DNA of 64,000 nt, taken from the NCBI RefSeq assembly GCF_015210005.1, contig NZ_MU158698.1:2619328-2683327 (forward strand), given 5' to 3'. Position numbers and translations under genes: made by a program. Below the pieces are notes generated by a model. It worked only from the letters and a program-made list of their open reading frames with translations. It was not told the origin of the DNA and ran no database searches. Below are positions 47,610 through 56,193 of the stretch, one piece after another (positions within the stretch are counted from its first letter, which is position 1; every line of letters starts with the position of its first letter). This DNA is from Sphingobacterium hungaricum (GTDB taxonomy: Bacteria; Bacteroidota; Bacteroidia; Sphingobacteriales; Sphingobacteriaceae).

Positions 47610-48233
47610 TTAAATTCTGTTAAAAGATATTTTTAACTCTTTTAATTTCTGTAATATGTAATTAGATAATAGACATTCTCCTGTAGTATTTAAAATCCCT
47701 ACGCAAGTCTCATTTAAAGTAACAGGTCCTCCACTAAGTCCGGCTGATGCCTGAGGTATCGGAGATATTCTAAAGGCATTAATGAGTATGTAGAAATTAT
47801 CAGTTTTTTTGTTGACTTTAACGCATGCTCCGGGTTCTACCGATGTGTTGAGCTGTCTAAAAGTTGAAGTTTCCACTGATGATAGAAGTCTATTGTAACC
47901 AGAGATGGTCACTATCTCGTCTATCTTAGGCTTTTCTTCTGAAAAAATTACTGATGCAACAGGGATGATATTTATTTTGCCGATAAAAAGGTCAGTAAAT
48001 AAATTACTGTGATACTCGTCCTCTGGCGTGTACTCACTATAAATCTCAGTAATCTTATGTGACTTTTCTTCAATTTCTGCTGCGTAAGAATAGTTAGGAT
48101 TCTTAAATACGTGTCCCGCAGATATAAAAAAACCATTCTCATTAATAAAAAATCCTGTACCACGATCAATTATTACTTCATTTTGATCCTGCACTTTGAT
48201 TAGAAAACAGCTATTTTTTATATTGTCTACCAT
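47610..48233 (-). CDS. Trypsin-like serine protease, cytoplasmic
   Basis: This 207-residue protein has a complete trypsin-like triad: His41 in GFFISAGHVF, Asp81 in LFTDLFIGKI and Ser167 in SAGLSGGPV. The preceding GTGFFI strand is typical. There is no signal peptide, so it should act inside the cell. Trypsin-like proteases without export signals occur in defence and stress modules, where they cleave partner effectors. Its neighbours are mobC (convergent) and a 77-aa protein; no obvious substrate partner is adjacent. Confidence 0.8.
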   Translation of the reverse strand: MVDNIKNSCFLIKVQDQNEVIIDRGTGFFINENGFFISAGHVFKNPNYSYAAEIEEKSHKITEIYSEYTPEDEYHSNLFTDLFIGKINIIPVASVIFSEEKPKIDEIVTISGYNRLLSSVETSTFRQLNTSVEPGACVKVNKKTDNFYILINAFRISPIPQASAGLSGGPVTLNETCVGILNTTGECLLSNYILQKLKELKISFNRI

Positions 48234-48402
48234 AATTTTTGTTTACGTTTTGTCTGGACAATTATATTTATCTCTTTTAATACAATTGGTAAAATAAATT
48301 GAAAGTCTTTAGAAAATAATTATAATCAAAACTCATTTAATTAGCTCTCGTACAGTTTTAACTATAGTGTATGCATATTTTTAAGATTACTACAATTTTA
48401 CA

Positions 48403-48636
48403 CTATTTAAGTCGATACCGCAGTGCTACATTCCTCGCTATGGCCTTCAATAGGCCATGTGGATCGGTTATGGTGCGTTCCAAAGCATCCCATTCGCCTG
48501 ATCCATTGCGGAAGATAGTCAATTCTTCGCCATTTAGACTGATCTTGATTTCGGAGGTTTCCCTATCAATTTTCTTGGTCAATATGGTATAGGTATAATC
48601 TTCGCCTTCAAATGTAATCCTCAATGGTAAACTCAT
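48403..48636 (-). CDS. 77-aa hypothetical protein, paralogue of 54885-55118
   Basis: This 77-residue protein (MSLPLRITFEGEDYTYTILT, ending AIARNVALRYRLK) has a beta-rich first half and a C-terminal amphipathic helix. A paralogue about 70-75% identical lies 6.5 kb away in the same orientation. I do not recognise the family. It is divergent from the large helicase gene, 155 bases away. Confidence 0.65.
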   Translation of the reverse strand: MSLPLRITFEGEDYTYTILTKKIDRETSEIKISLNGEELTIFRNGSGEWDALERTITDPHGLLKAIARNVALRYRLK

Positions 48637-48791
48637 CTCCGCAAAGTTAATACTTGAAATTGATTGTAAAAATAATAATCATATCCGCAGTGCACCTGCA
48701 CATTTAATTCAAAAATACGGATACCTGATACGCTCGTTTTTTATTTGCGAACATAAAATGTAAATTAGACGATATTTAATAATGCTCGCTG

Positions 48792-51700
48792 ATGTCCTCT
48801 AAATTTTTTCTTCAAAAACTACAAGATAAATTGAAAGGTGGAAACGCCAGATCAATACATTTGAATGCATTGCCTGGTCGCCTTGCCACAAGGATGGATG
48901 TCAAGCAACTGGATTTAGTAGAAGCAGGCCTTTCTGGTCGGTTTTTGGATATCCTATTGAGCAAGCCCAACGTTGAATTTACGGTGACATTTGACAACGT
49001 AGACCTGAATAAATTTACAATTGAGGAGCAGAAGAGGTTAGGCGTGATCGCTAAGCGTTTAAATTCGATTATTATTGAGAATGAGGATTATTACAAGGAA
49101 CATGGCGTAAAAACGTTGGGTTTTGGTTATCCCATACTGGTAAGGCGTTCTTCAAAAGATCCTTCAAAGATAATCAAAGCGCCACTTTTTATTTGGCCCC
49201 TAGATGCACTGAAGTCTAAGGTCAAGGTTAACGAATGGTCCTTTTTGAGAAATAAGTTGGTGCACAGCAGTAAGGGACTAGTAGATTCTGCTATCCACAG
49301 TGTAGAAATTAACGAAGTGCTACTTTCTTTTATAAAGGGAGAGGACAATATTACCCTGCCAGGTTTTGATGGTGATGTGCTTGATGACGTGTTGATTGAT
49401 AAAGATGAGCTGCTGTTATCTTGTGCGAATGTACTCAGTGCCTTGAATTCGGGGACTTTGCAGGAACACCTCGAGATTCTTAAACATAAGTTTGAACAAC
49501 CTATCGTAAGCTTACCCGATGCGGCAGAAATAGATGGAATTGCCAATAACAAGGCTTACATCCACTTCGGAGGGGTGTTTGGTCTTTTTCGTGCGCAAAA
49601 GGAAAGTATTATAAACGATATCACAAAATTACTGGATCGTTTCGACGAGTTTGAGTTCGACAACCTTAAGGTCGAAAATATTTCGGATACCCCCTTTAGT
49701 GCAGTAAGTACAGACCCCACTCAACAGGCAATTATTAGCACCCTTGGATTGCACAGTAATCAGATTATCCAAGGTCCTCCAGGTACTGGCAAAAGCCAGT
49801 CTTTAACCGCTCTGGTAACCAATGCACTTGCCAACGGATTAAAGTGCCTAGTGGTTTGTGAAAAGAAAACGGCATTGGATGTAATTAAAAGCAACATAGA
49901 ACGTGCGCATCCACAGATGGCGCATTTGGTAGCCGTTATTGATGATGTGAATGAGGATAGGGAGGCAATAGTAGACTCGGTAAGGGATAGGCAGACTATA
50001 GCCTTAGATCAGCTCCAAATTTTGCAGGCTAGGTCACAATACCATAATGTAATCGAAAAAATCAGTGAAGTAACCGCTACTATTAACCAACAGCATCTGT
50101 CGCTGGCAGCACCAATTTACGATGGACAAACTTGGAGCCGATTAGTTGGCCGTTTTTTGTCATTAAAAAAGAATTTTAGTTCAATCCCGTTAAGCAATGT
50201 ATTAAGGAAAGAAGATTTTCTGTTAACTGAGCAACAGGCAGAACTCAGTCAGATTCTAACCTCACTAGCCAAGGCCAACCATCTGTTTGTGGCTTCTAGC
50301 CAGATTCATGATACTATGGCTAAGATTAATGATAGTGTTTTTGTAGAAAGAACATTGGGTGATTCACGGATGATCGTTGAGGATTTTATAGCGCAGGGGA
50401 GGGAAGTTATTCCCAAACTTAAGGAGGTCTTGGAAAATGGAATGGCCGATTCGAAAACCTGGTCTAGCTCGGTTTACGACGATTTTCCAAGGGTAATTAA
50501 AAATGAATTTAGAGACTACTTGCCATTTATAATGGGAGAAGTTGTTCAGTCGAGAGCATTACCAAGTAAGTTTGCACTGGAAGAAACGATAGAGGAGGCG
50601 AGAGCTAAACTAGAACAGCTTAAGGAGGCCGCTACGCTACTTAAAGCAAGCTATCAGCAAAACCTTATGGAGCATTACGCATTCTATCACCAGGAGTTAA
50701 ACTTGGTACTCTCTTCTTATGAGCAGTTTATCAAAGAAAACCTAACTGCCCATGGTGCATTCTTTTTATCCAATAGCACGGGTGCGAAAATAAAGACAAA
50801 TGTTTTAGGGTTATTTTCCAAGAGGTATCGTGAACTCAAAAGGGCCCGTATACAGCTAAAGGAAAAAATTGTTGATATAAGGAATTTTCATCTGAAAAAA
50901 GAATATATCGCCCATGATTACAATGATCATTTACAGACTATAGATCTTTCTATCTACATTGACAATATAAAGAGTTTATCAAGTAAGCTTGAAGATTGGG
51001 GCAAGGGTACTGAAGGGCGTATTTTAGATTATACAGATAAGATTTCTGTAGAACATTTTCATCCAGAATTCCAGGAAGTTAAAAAACATGCCACGGAGAT
51101 GCTGATAAAGTACTGGAATACGACCTCGGATTTAAAATCAAAATATGAACTGCTAGATAAAGATGATCTGGTAGAAATCAATCAATTGATTGCCCATTTG
51201 CCTCTGGTTATAGAAAAGCTGGCAACTCATTTGCAATCCTTCAAAACCTTTAACCAGTTCCATGCAGATAGAACTAAGCTGTATCACCATATCCAAGAAA
51301 GTTTTAAGGAAATCGAAGCACCTAATGGTACAAATGTGTGTACTGGTTTATACCAAAATTACGGTGATCTGAAAGAAGCAGTGGCTCAGGTTACGTCGAT
51401 TGATGGAACGATAGAAATGATGAGTTCCCAAATGAATGCCTTTCGTACCTATCATGAATGGAGAAGCTATTTTTTAGGGTGCAGTCCATTATTTCAACGG
51501 CTGATCAGGTTATCCTGGGAGAATTCAGAAGGTTCTTGGGAAAATGCATTTGAATGCTGGTACCTTTTCTGGCTGCTTTCTTTAAACGAGCCACAGCAAC
51601 TTCCAAAAGGAGATTACGATATCCAGCTCTATAGAAAACTCAAGGGAGAGTTTGACCAGGCGCAACTCATAAGTTTGATAGGTCGCTGGAGGGAAAGACA

Positions 51701-53267
51701 GGCGGCAAGTGTTAGGACATTACGAACAGCTAATATTTCGATCAATAGTCTTTTCAATAAAAAGGGTGCAAAAGGAATGCGAAGGAATTCGCTCAGATAT
51801 ATCATCAAAAACCAGTTTCCGCTTTTTACGGATTTTTTTCCAGTAATCCTTCTTAATCCATCGGTATGCAGCTCGATCATTCCCTTGGAAGAAGGCATCT
51901 TTGATATTGTCATTTTTGATGAGGCCAGTCAATTGAGATTGGAGGATACCTACGCCTCATTGATCAGGGGCAAAGCCAAAGTTGTTTCTGGGGACAAGCA
52001 CCAAATGGCCCCATCTTCTTATTTTGAGGGCAGCGGTGCGCTTTTAGACCCTTTGGATGGAGAGGATGACGGAGACGATGAAGTTGATGAGAACCTTGCT
52101 GTCAAAAAATCAGACCAGTCTCTGGCAGAGAGCGAATCACTACTTGCTTTCGCTGTGGATAAGAACTTTAGGGAATCATATCTTACGGTACATTATCGTT
52201 CCCAGCATCCCCATTTAATTGATTTCAGTAACCATGCTTTTTATGGGAAGCGGTTAATTCCTGTTCCTGCACAAAAAGATTATGTGCCGATTGAATTCAT
52301 TCAGGTGAATGGAGTGTATGAAAACCAGACCAATAGGGCAGAAGCATTACGGGTAGTTAGTATTTTAAGGGAACGTATCATTGCTGACGAAAAAGGTGAA
52401 TATCCGAGTGTTGGGGTGGCAACGTTCAATCTTTATCAACGCAATCTGATACTAGAGGAAATTGGATCGGCAAGAAGGGAATCAGTTGAATTCGATTCAT
52501 TAATGAGCGCACTAGGGGATAGCTTTTTTGTAAAAAACCTCGAAAACATTCAAGGCGATGAACGGGATATCATTATACTTTCCAATACTTTTGGAAGAAA
52601 GGTTGATGGTAGTTTTTCGCAACAGTTTGGGCCTATCATACAGGGAAAAGGGCATCGTATGCTCAATGTTATCATCACCAGGGCCAAACAGAAAGTATTT
52701 GTGTGCAATTCTTTTCCAGAAGAATTTATAGGCCAGTATGCGCAATTGATTGCGGAAAAAGGTAATCGTGGAAGAGCCGTTCTATATGCATACTTAAATT
52801 ATGCCCGGGCAGTGAGCGAAGGAAAAGAAGAACAGCGTAAAGGTATTCTAAACCTTCTAAGCCAGCATTGTACGGATAAATTATATAGTGGTAACGAAAA
52901 CGCTTTAGGCTCGGAGTCTCCTTTCGAGGAAGAAGTGTTTGCTCGCCTTTCTCAATATATTGATCCAGCAAGGCTCGAACAGCAATATGAAGTTGGAGGG
53001 TTTAGGGTTGATATCGTTGTGCATCCAAAAACAGCAGCTGGAAGAAAAATTGCGATTGAATGCGATGGTGCTAAATATCATTCAAGTCCGGAGGCGTATG
53101 CCTGGGATGTTTTTAGGCAAGAGCAGTTGGAGAAATTTGGCTTCGTTTTTCATCGCATCTGGTCAACTAAGTGGTGGGATTCGGTCGATAGTGAATTAGA
53201 AAGTTTATTGGCATTTATCAATGAGCAGGATACAATGATAAAAACTGGATTATTTGAAAATTCATAA
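48792..53267 (+). CDS. SF1 (UPF1/DNA2-type) helicase with C-terminal Vsr-like nuclease
   Basis: This 1491-residue protein holds an SF1 helicase: motif I IIQGPPGTGKSQSL (325-338), motif II IVIFDEASQLRLED (about 1037-1050), motif III VVSGDKHQMAPSS, motifs V/VI ENIQGDERDIIILSN and NVIITRAKQKVFV. A long helical insertion (420-1000) separates the first two. The last 100 residues form a PD-(D/E)XK/Vsr-type nuclease (YEVGGFRVDIVVH, then KIAIECDGAKYHSSPEAYAW, then the ending with RIWSTKWW), the MTES_1575 type. Large helicase-nucleases of this kind occur in defence islands. No partner protein is evident. Confidence 0.85.
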   Translation: MSSKFFLQKLQDKLKGGNARSIHLNALPGRLATRMDVKQLDLVEAGLSGRFLDILLSKPNVEFTVTFDNVDLNKFTIEEQKRLGVIAKRLNSIIIENEDYYKEHGVKTLGFGYPILVRRSSKDPSKIIKAPLFIWPLDALKSKVKVNEWSFLRNKLVHSSKGLVDSAIHSVEINEVLLSFIKGEDNITLPGFDGDVLDDVLIDKDELLLSCANVLSALNSGTLQEHLEILKHKFEQPIVSLPDAAEIDGIANNKAYIHFGGVFGLFRAQKESIINDITKLLDRFDEFEFDNLKVENISDTPFSAVSTDPTQQAIISTLGLHSNQIIQGPPGTGKSQSLTALVTNALANGLKCLVVCEKKTALDVIKSNIERAHPQMAHLVAVIDDVNEDREAIVDSVRDRQTIALDQLQILQARSQYHNVIEKISEVTATINQQHLSLAAPIYDGQTWSRLVGRFLSLKKNFSSIPLSNVLRKEDFLLTEQQAELSQILTSLAKANHLFVASSQIHDTMAKINDSVFVERTLGDSRMIVEDFIAQGREVIPKLKEVLENGMADSKTWSSSVYDDFPRVIKNEFRDYLPFIMGEVVQSRALPSKFALEETIEEARAKLEQLKEAATLLKASYQQNLMEHYAFYHQELNLVLSSYEQFIKENLTAHGAFFLSNSTGAKIKTNVLGLFSKRYRELKRARIQLKEKIVDIRNFHLKKEYIAHDYNDHLQTIDLSIYIDNIKSLSSKLEDWGKGTEGRILDYTDKISVEHFHPEFQEVKKHATEMLIKYWNTTSDLKSKYELLDKDDLVEINQLIAHLPLVIEKLATHLQSFKTFNQFHADRTKLYHHIQESFKEIEAPNGTNVCTGLYQNYGDLKEAVAQVTSIDGTIEMMSSQMNAFRTYHEWRSYFLGCSPLFQRLIRLSWENSEGSWENAFECWYLFWLLSLNEPQQLPKGDYDIQLYRKLKGEFDQAQLISLIGRWRERQAASVRTLRTANISINSLFNKKGAKGMRRNSLRYIIKNQFPLFTDFFPVILLNPSVCSSIIPLEEGIFDIVIFDEASQLRLEDTYASLIRGKAKVVSGDKHQMAPSSYFEGSGALLDPLDGEDDGDDEVDENLAVKKSDQSLAESESLLAFAVDKNFRESYLTVHYRSQHPHLIDFSNHAFYGKRLIPVPAQKDYVPIEFIQVNGVYENQTNRAEALRVVSILRERIIADEKGEYPSVGVATFNLYQRNLILEEIGSARRESVEFDSLMSALGDSFFVKNLENIQGDERDIIILSNTFGRKVDGSFSQQFGPIIQGKGHRMLNVIITRAKQKVFVCNSFPEEFIGQYAQLIAEKGNRGRAVLYAYLNYARAVSEGKEEQRKGILNLLSQHCTDKLYSGNENALGSESPFEEEVFARLSQYIDPARLEQQYEVGGFRVDIVVHPKTAAGRKIAIECDGAKYHSSPEAYAWDVFRQEQLEKFGFVFHRIWSTKWWDSVDSELESLLAFINEQDTMIKTGLFENS

Positions 53268-53313
53268 ATCTGACAGAGCTAGTTTATGTGCTGCGTTAAA
53301 ATAAAAATTACAA

Positions 53314-53775
53314 ATGAATAATGTCCTTGAATTAGTTAAAATAGTTGGTGCTCTCGCTGGTTTATTAGCATTGAGCTGGAATATTTTTGTTTACATTAGT
53401 TCTAGGAGCGGAAAATTGGAGGCAACTATAGGTTGGGGAACTAATAAGGATCTTTCAACTTATTTATATTTATCTGTAGTTAATAAGGGTATGGATACCA
53501 GAACTATCAAACAAGTTGCATTAGTATATTTAGATGAAAAGCCCCTGAAAAACGGTACGCATTCAACCCAAGATTTTATTACTGAGTTGCCTGAAAAATC
53601 ACTTAAAAGAGGAGAAATGTTCACTGAGAAAATTCAATATCAGCAAAACCATATACTGAAGGAACTTTTTTTTAGAAGGAAAATACTTTTTAGAGTTATA
53701 GATACATTAGATTGTAAATATGATAGTACTCGCCTAAATGATGGTGTTTTCTTTTTGCCTGATAAGAAATTATGA
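53314..53775 (+). CDS. Membrane-anchored hypothetical protein
   Basis: This 153-residue protein has one N-terminal span (LVKIVGALAGLLALSWNIFV, residues 7-26) followed by a soluble beta-rich domain (YLYLSVVNKGMDTRTIKQVA, then LYLDEKPL-like strands). I do not recognise the family. It follows the helicase by 46 bases on the same strand and may be co-expressed. Confidence 0.55.
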   Translation: MNNVLELVKIVGALAGLLALSWNIFVYISSRSGKLEATIGWGTNKDLSTYLYLSVVNKGMDTRTIKQVALVYLDEKPLKNGTHSTQDFITELPEKSLKRGEMFTEKIQYQQNHILKELFFRRKILFRVIDTLDCKYDSTRLNDGVFFLPDKKL

Positions 53776-53872
53776 TTTGTTAGGTAACAATAGATCATAG
53801 AGCGCATTGTTTGGTGAAAATCTTTTATTGAATAATATACAGATAAATTTGATAAAATATAAGTCTATATGA

Positions 53873-54418
53873 CTAACCCAATTCCTCCAATTTAGCCACC
53901 AAGTTATTGGCATGGGCTTTAGCTTTCTCTCTTACTTCATCCGCCGTGTAACCAGCAGCTAAGGATGTTCCGTGGAAATAAATGGGGTTGACATAATTCA
54001 TCTGTGCATAATAGGCGGTTTGCTCCAAGTTTTTGCAGAATTCATAAACCCTAAAATGATGGTCGCCCAGAGTTTGGTATTCATGTTCTGGTGCGCCAAC
54101 GGTAAAACTAGGTAAGAAATTCCTGTTCTTGAGTTTGTCGCCTTCTGATCCATAGGCAAATTGATAGTCGAACACCACATCGAACCATAGTTTTAAAATG
54201 GCGGGCATATTATACCAATATATGGGATATTGAAAAACGATAGTTTGGTGTCTTAATAAAGTTTCCTGTTCTGCTTTTGCATCTATTTTGTAATCTGGAT
54301 ATAGCTTATGGATATTCCTGATTTCTATTTCCAAATCACTACTCTTCAATACATCTATTATTGTGCTGTTTGCGAAAGACGTTTCGAATTTCGGGTGTGC
54401 TAAAATGATTAATGACAT
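53873..54418 (-). CDS. Flavodoxin-fold NAD(P)H oxidoreductase
   Basis: This 181-residue protein belongs to the KefF/MdaB-like flavodoxin-fold group: LIILAHPKFETSFANSTII (3-21) for the FMN phosphate, VFQYPIYWYNMPAILKLWFD (about 81-100), and the GAPEHEYQTLG segment. It would reduce quinones or similar compounds using NAD(P)H. The divergent HxlR regulator at 54498 is its likely controller, since this pairing is common. Confidence 0.88.
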   Translation of the reverse strand: MSLIILAHPKFETSFANSTIIDVLKSSDLEIEIRNIHKLYPDYKIDAKAEQETLLRHQTIVFQYPIYWYNMPAILKLWFDVVFDYQFAYGSEGDKLKNRNFLPSFTVGAPEHEYQTLGDHHFRVYEFCKNLEQTAYYAQMNYVNPIYFHGTSLAAGYTADEVREKAKAHANNLVAKLEELG

Positions 54419-54497
54419 ACTATAATAATTATAGTTGCAAAACTATCTTTAGTAGTTTAGATTTGCAATAACTATCAAAATATATAGGTTAAGAAAG

Positions 54498-54878
54498 ATG
54501 AGAGTTAAACCGGAATGCATTTATGACTATGTTAAACTAAAAGGCAAAACTTATCCCTGTACGGTAAGCCTAACCATGGATTTGTTTGGTGGTAAATGGA
54601 AAGCTGTTATTCTTTACCATTTAAAGGATGATGAAAAAAGATACAATGAACTCCGCAAAGAGATGCCTGCTATAACCGAAATGACTTTAAGCTTACAGCT
54701 TAAACAATTAGAAAAAGATGGTTTGGTATCGAGAAAAGTCCATGGTAAAAAACCACCAGTAAAGGTCATTTACAGTTTAACAGAGTTTGGTAAAAGCTTT
54801 GTTCCTGTTTTGGAAGCGATTACTGCTTTGGGGAATGAAATCGTTACTGATAAGGGGGAATTTGTAAAAGCGTCATAG
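54498..54878 (+). CDS. HxlR-family transcriptional regulator
   Basis: This 126-residue winged-helix regulator reads CTVSLTMDLFGGKWKAVILY, then RYNELRKEMPAITEMTLSLQ, LKQLEKDGLVSRKV and VIYSLTEFGKSF, all typical of HxlR. It is divergent from the oxidoreductase gene with a 79-base intergenic region and probably represses it, sensing reactive electrophiles through its N-terminal Cys (inference from the family). Confidence 0.9.
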   Translation: MRVKPECIYDYVKLKGKTYPCTVSLTMDLFGGKWKAVILYHLKDDEKRYNELRKEMPAITEMTLSLQLKQLEKDGLVSRKVHGKKPPVKVIYSLTEFGKSFVPVLEAITALGNEIVTDKGEFVKAS

Positions 54879-54884
54879 ATGATT

Positions 54885-55118
54885 TTATTTCAGCCGATAC
54901 CTTAAGGCTACATTTCGGGCAATAGACTTTTTTAGGTCAGGTCCATCACTAATAGTACGCTCCAATACGTCCCACTCTCCAGAGGAGTTACGCGTTATAG
55001 TTAGTTCTTCTCCATCAAAACTGATTTTTATTTCAGAAGTATCTTTATCAATTTTCTTGCTTAGTATGGTATAGGTATAATCTTTGTCTTCAAAGGTAAT
55101 TCGAAACGGTAAACTCAT
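54885..55118 (-). CDS. 77-aa hypothetical protein, paralogue of 48403-48636
   Basis: This protein has the same length and pattern as the product of 48403-48636 (MSLPFRITFEDKDYTYTILS, ending SIARNVALRYRLK). About three quarters of positions are identical. Both copies are on the minus strand. The family is not known to me. The two could be the result of an old duplication that now brackets the helicase, oxidoreductase and HxlR genes. Confidence 0.65.
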   Translation of the reverse strand: MSLPFRITFEDKDYTYTILSKKIDKDTSEIKISFDGEELTITRNSSGEWDVLERTISDGPDLKKSIARNVALRYRLK

Positions 55119-55210
55119 CTCGACAAAGATAGGGCTTGAGGCTGATTGTGGAAACAGTAATTAGGTATATAATATTTTAATATATTCATTAACAACCAGC
55201 CCTACAATTT

Positions 55211-55789
55211 CTAATTCAACTGTTGTATTGGTAATTTAATTAAAATTCGTCCTTCCTTTGCAAATTCTCTAGCCCGCTTTTGTTCCCGTTCCTGAAGAAT
55301 ACTTAGTCTGATCACAATCATTGCAATCATATACAGCATAGTTATAAATAGGGTGCCGAATATTAAAGTTCTATAGAAGAAATCTCCAAGCGTAGCTGAT
55401 AGGTCTGATTTTATCCAGTTGATACCTGGATTATTGGAAAGATACAATATTTCGGCAATTAACGGGTATTTAGGCTGTTTCCAATTTTTCTTGTCGAGTG
55501 TAAAAGTGTGAGCATTTGATTTAATAAGTTTTCCCGTGGGTAGATTAAATGTGTATTCAAAATCACGCATTCTTGGGCTATCAGAGTATTGGTATAATCC
55601 GCCTTCTCCGGAAATCTTACCAACCGCCACTTTTCCATACTTTATAAGCTGGTATTCGCGGTAGGGGTTAATATGTTCTCCCCAAAGGAATAAATAGATC
55701 AATGTTAGTATAGCAATGTCTAACCAGGGAAACCATACTCCATAAATCTCTTTAAAAAATGCAATAATGTATCCTTTTATTCTTTTCAT
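55211..55789 (-). CDS. Membrane protein, DUF3592-like
   Basis: This 192-residue protein has spans at about 18-36 (WLDIAILTLIYLFLWG) and 135-160 (LIFGTLFITMLYMIAMIVIR). Between them lies a beta-rich extracytoplasmic domain with VAVGKISGEGGLYQY, typical of DUF3592-like proteins. The role is unknown. A small membrane protein gene lies 31 bases upstream on the same strand. Confidence 0.6.
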   Translation of the reverse strand: MKRIKGYIIAFFKEIYGVWFPWLDIAILTLIYLFLWGEHINPYREYQLIKYGKVAVGKISGEGGLYQYSDSPRMRDFEYTFNLPTGKLIKSNAHTFTLDKKNWKQPKYPLIAEILYLSNNPGINWIKSDLSATLGDFFYRTLIFGTLFITMLYMIAMIVIRLSILQEREQKRAREFAKEGRILIKLPIQQLN

Positions 55790-55820
55790 TTGTTAATACC
55801 AATTATCTAAAAAAAATCGT

Positions 55821-56042
55821 TTACCAATTATTGATGATTAAAAACAGCCCAATCAAAATAGAAGCATAAGCCAAAAGTTTACAAAAACCTTCAATTGAAC
55901 GGGTCGCTACCGATTTTTCATAACTAGCGAAATGTTGTAATCCACTCGGGCCTCTTCTATTAAATCTTCTTCGGTTAATCCAATAGCGCAAGTATATTCC
56001 GAAAAGCAGTATTAAAATTCCGATTACAAGAGGTGTATTCAT
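55821..56042 (-). CDS. Small two-span membrane protein
   Basis: I chose the ATG at 56042 (MNTPLVIGILILLFGIYLRY), as a start further up gives charged residues before the span. The 73-residue protein has spans at 4-20 and 52-70 and a basic loop NRRRFNRRGPSGLQHFASYE. This loop pattern is found in a group of small Bacteroidota membrane proteins of unknown function. It is probably co-transcribed with 55211-55789. Confidence 0.6.
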   Translation of the reverse strand: MNTPLVIGILILLFGIYLRYWINRRRFNRRGPSGLQHFASYEKSVATRSIEGFCKLLAYASILIGLFLIINNW

Positions 56043-56193
56043 GGCGTCTTCGCTTGATTGCCTCACTTAAAAATACGACCATAAAATGTAAAAAGTGGTA
56101 ACATTGTCAATTTTAGAATTTTGAGATATAGGGATTTCGCTAGCTAACACATGGTGCCACTAAGTAGTGTTGAATGATAAAATAGGTGCTTAA

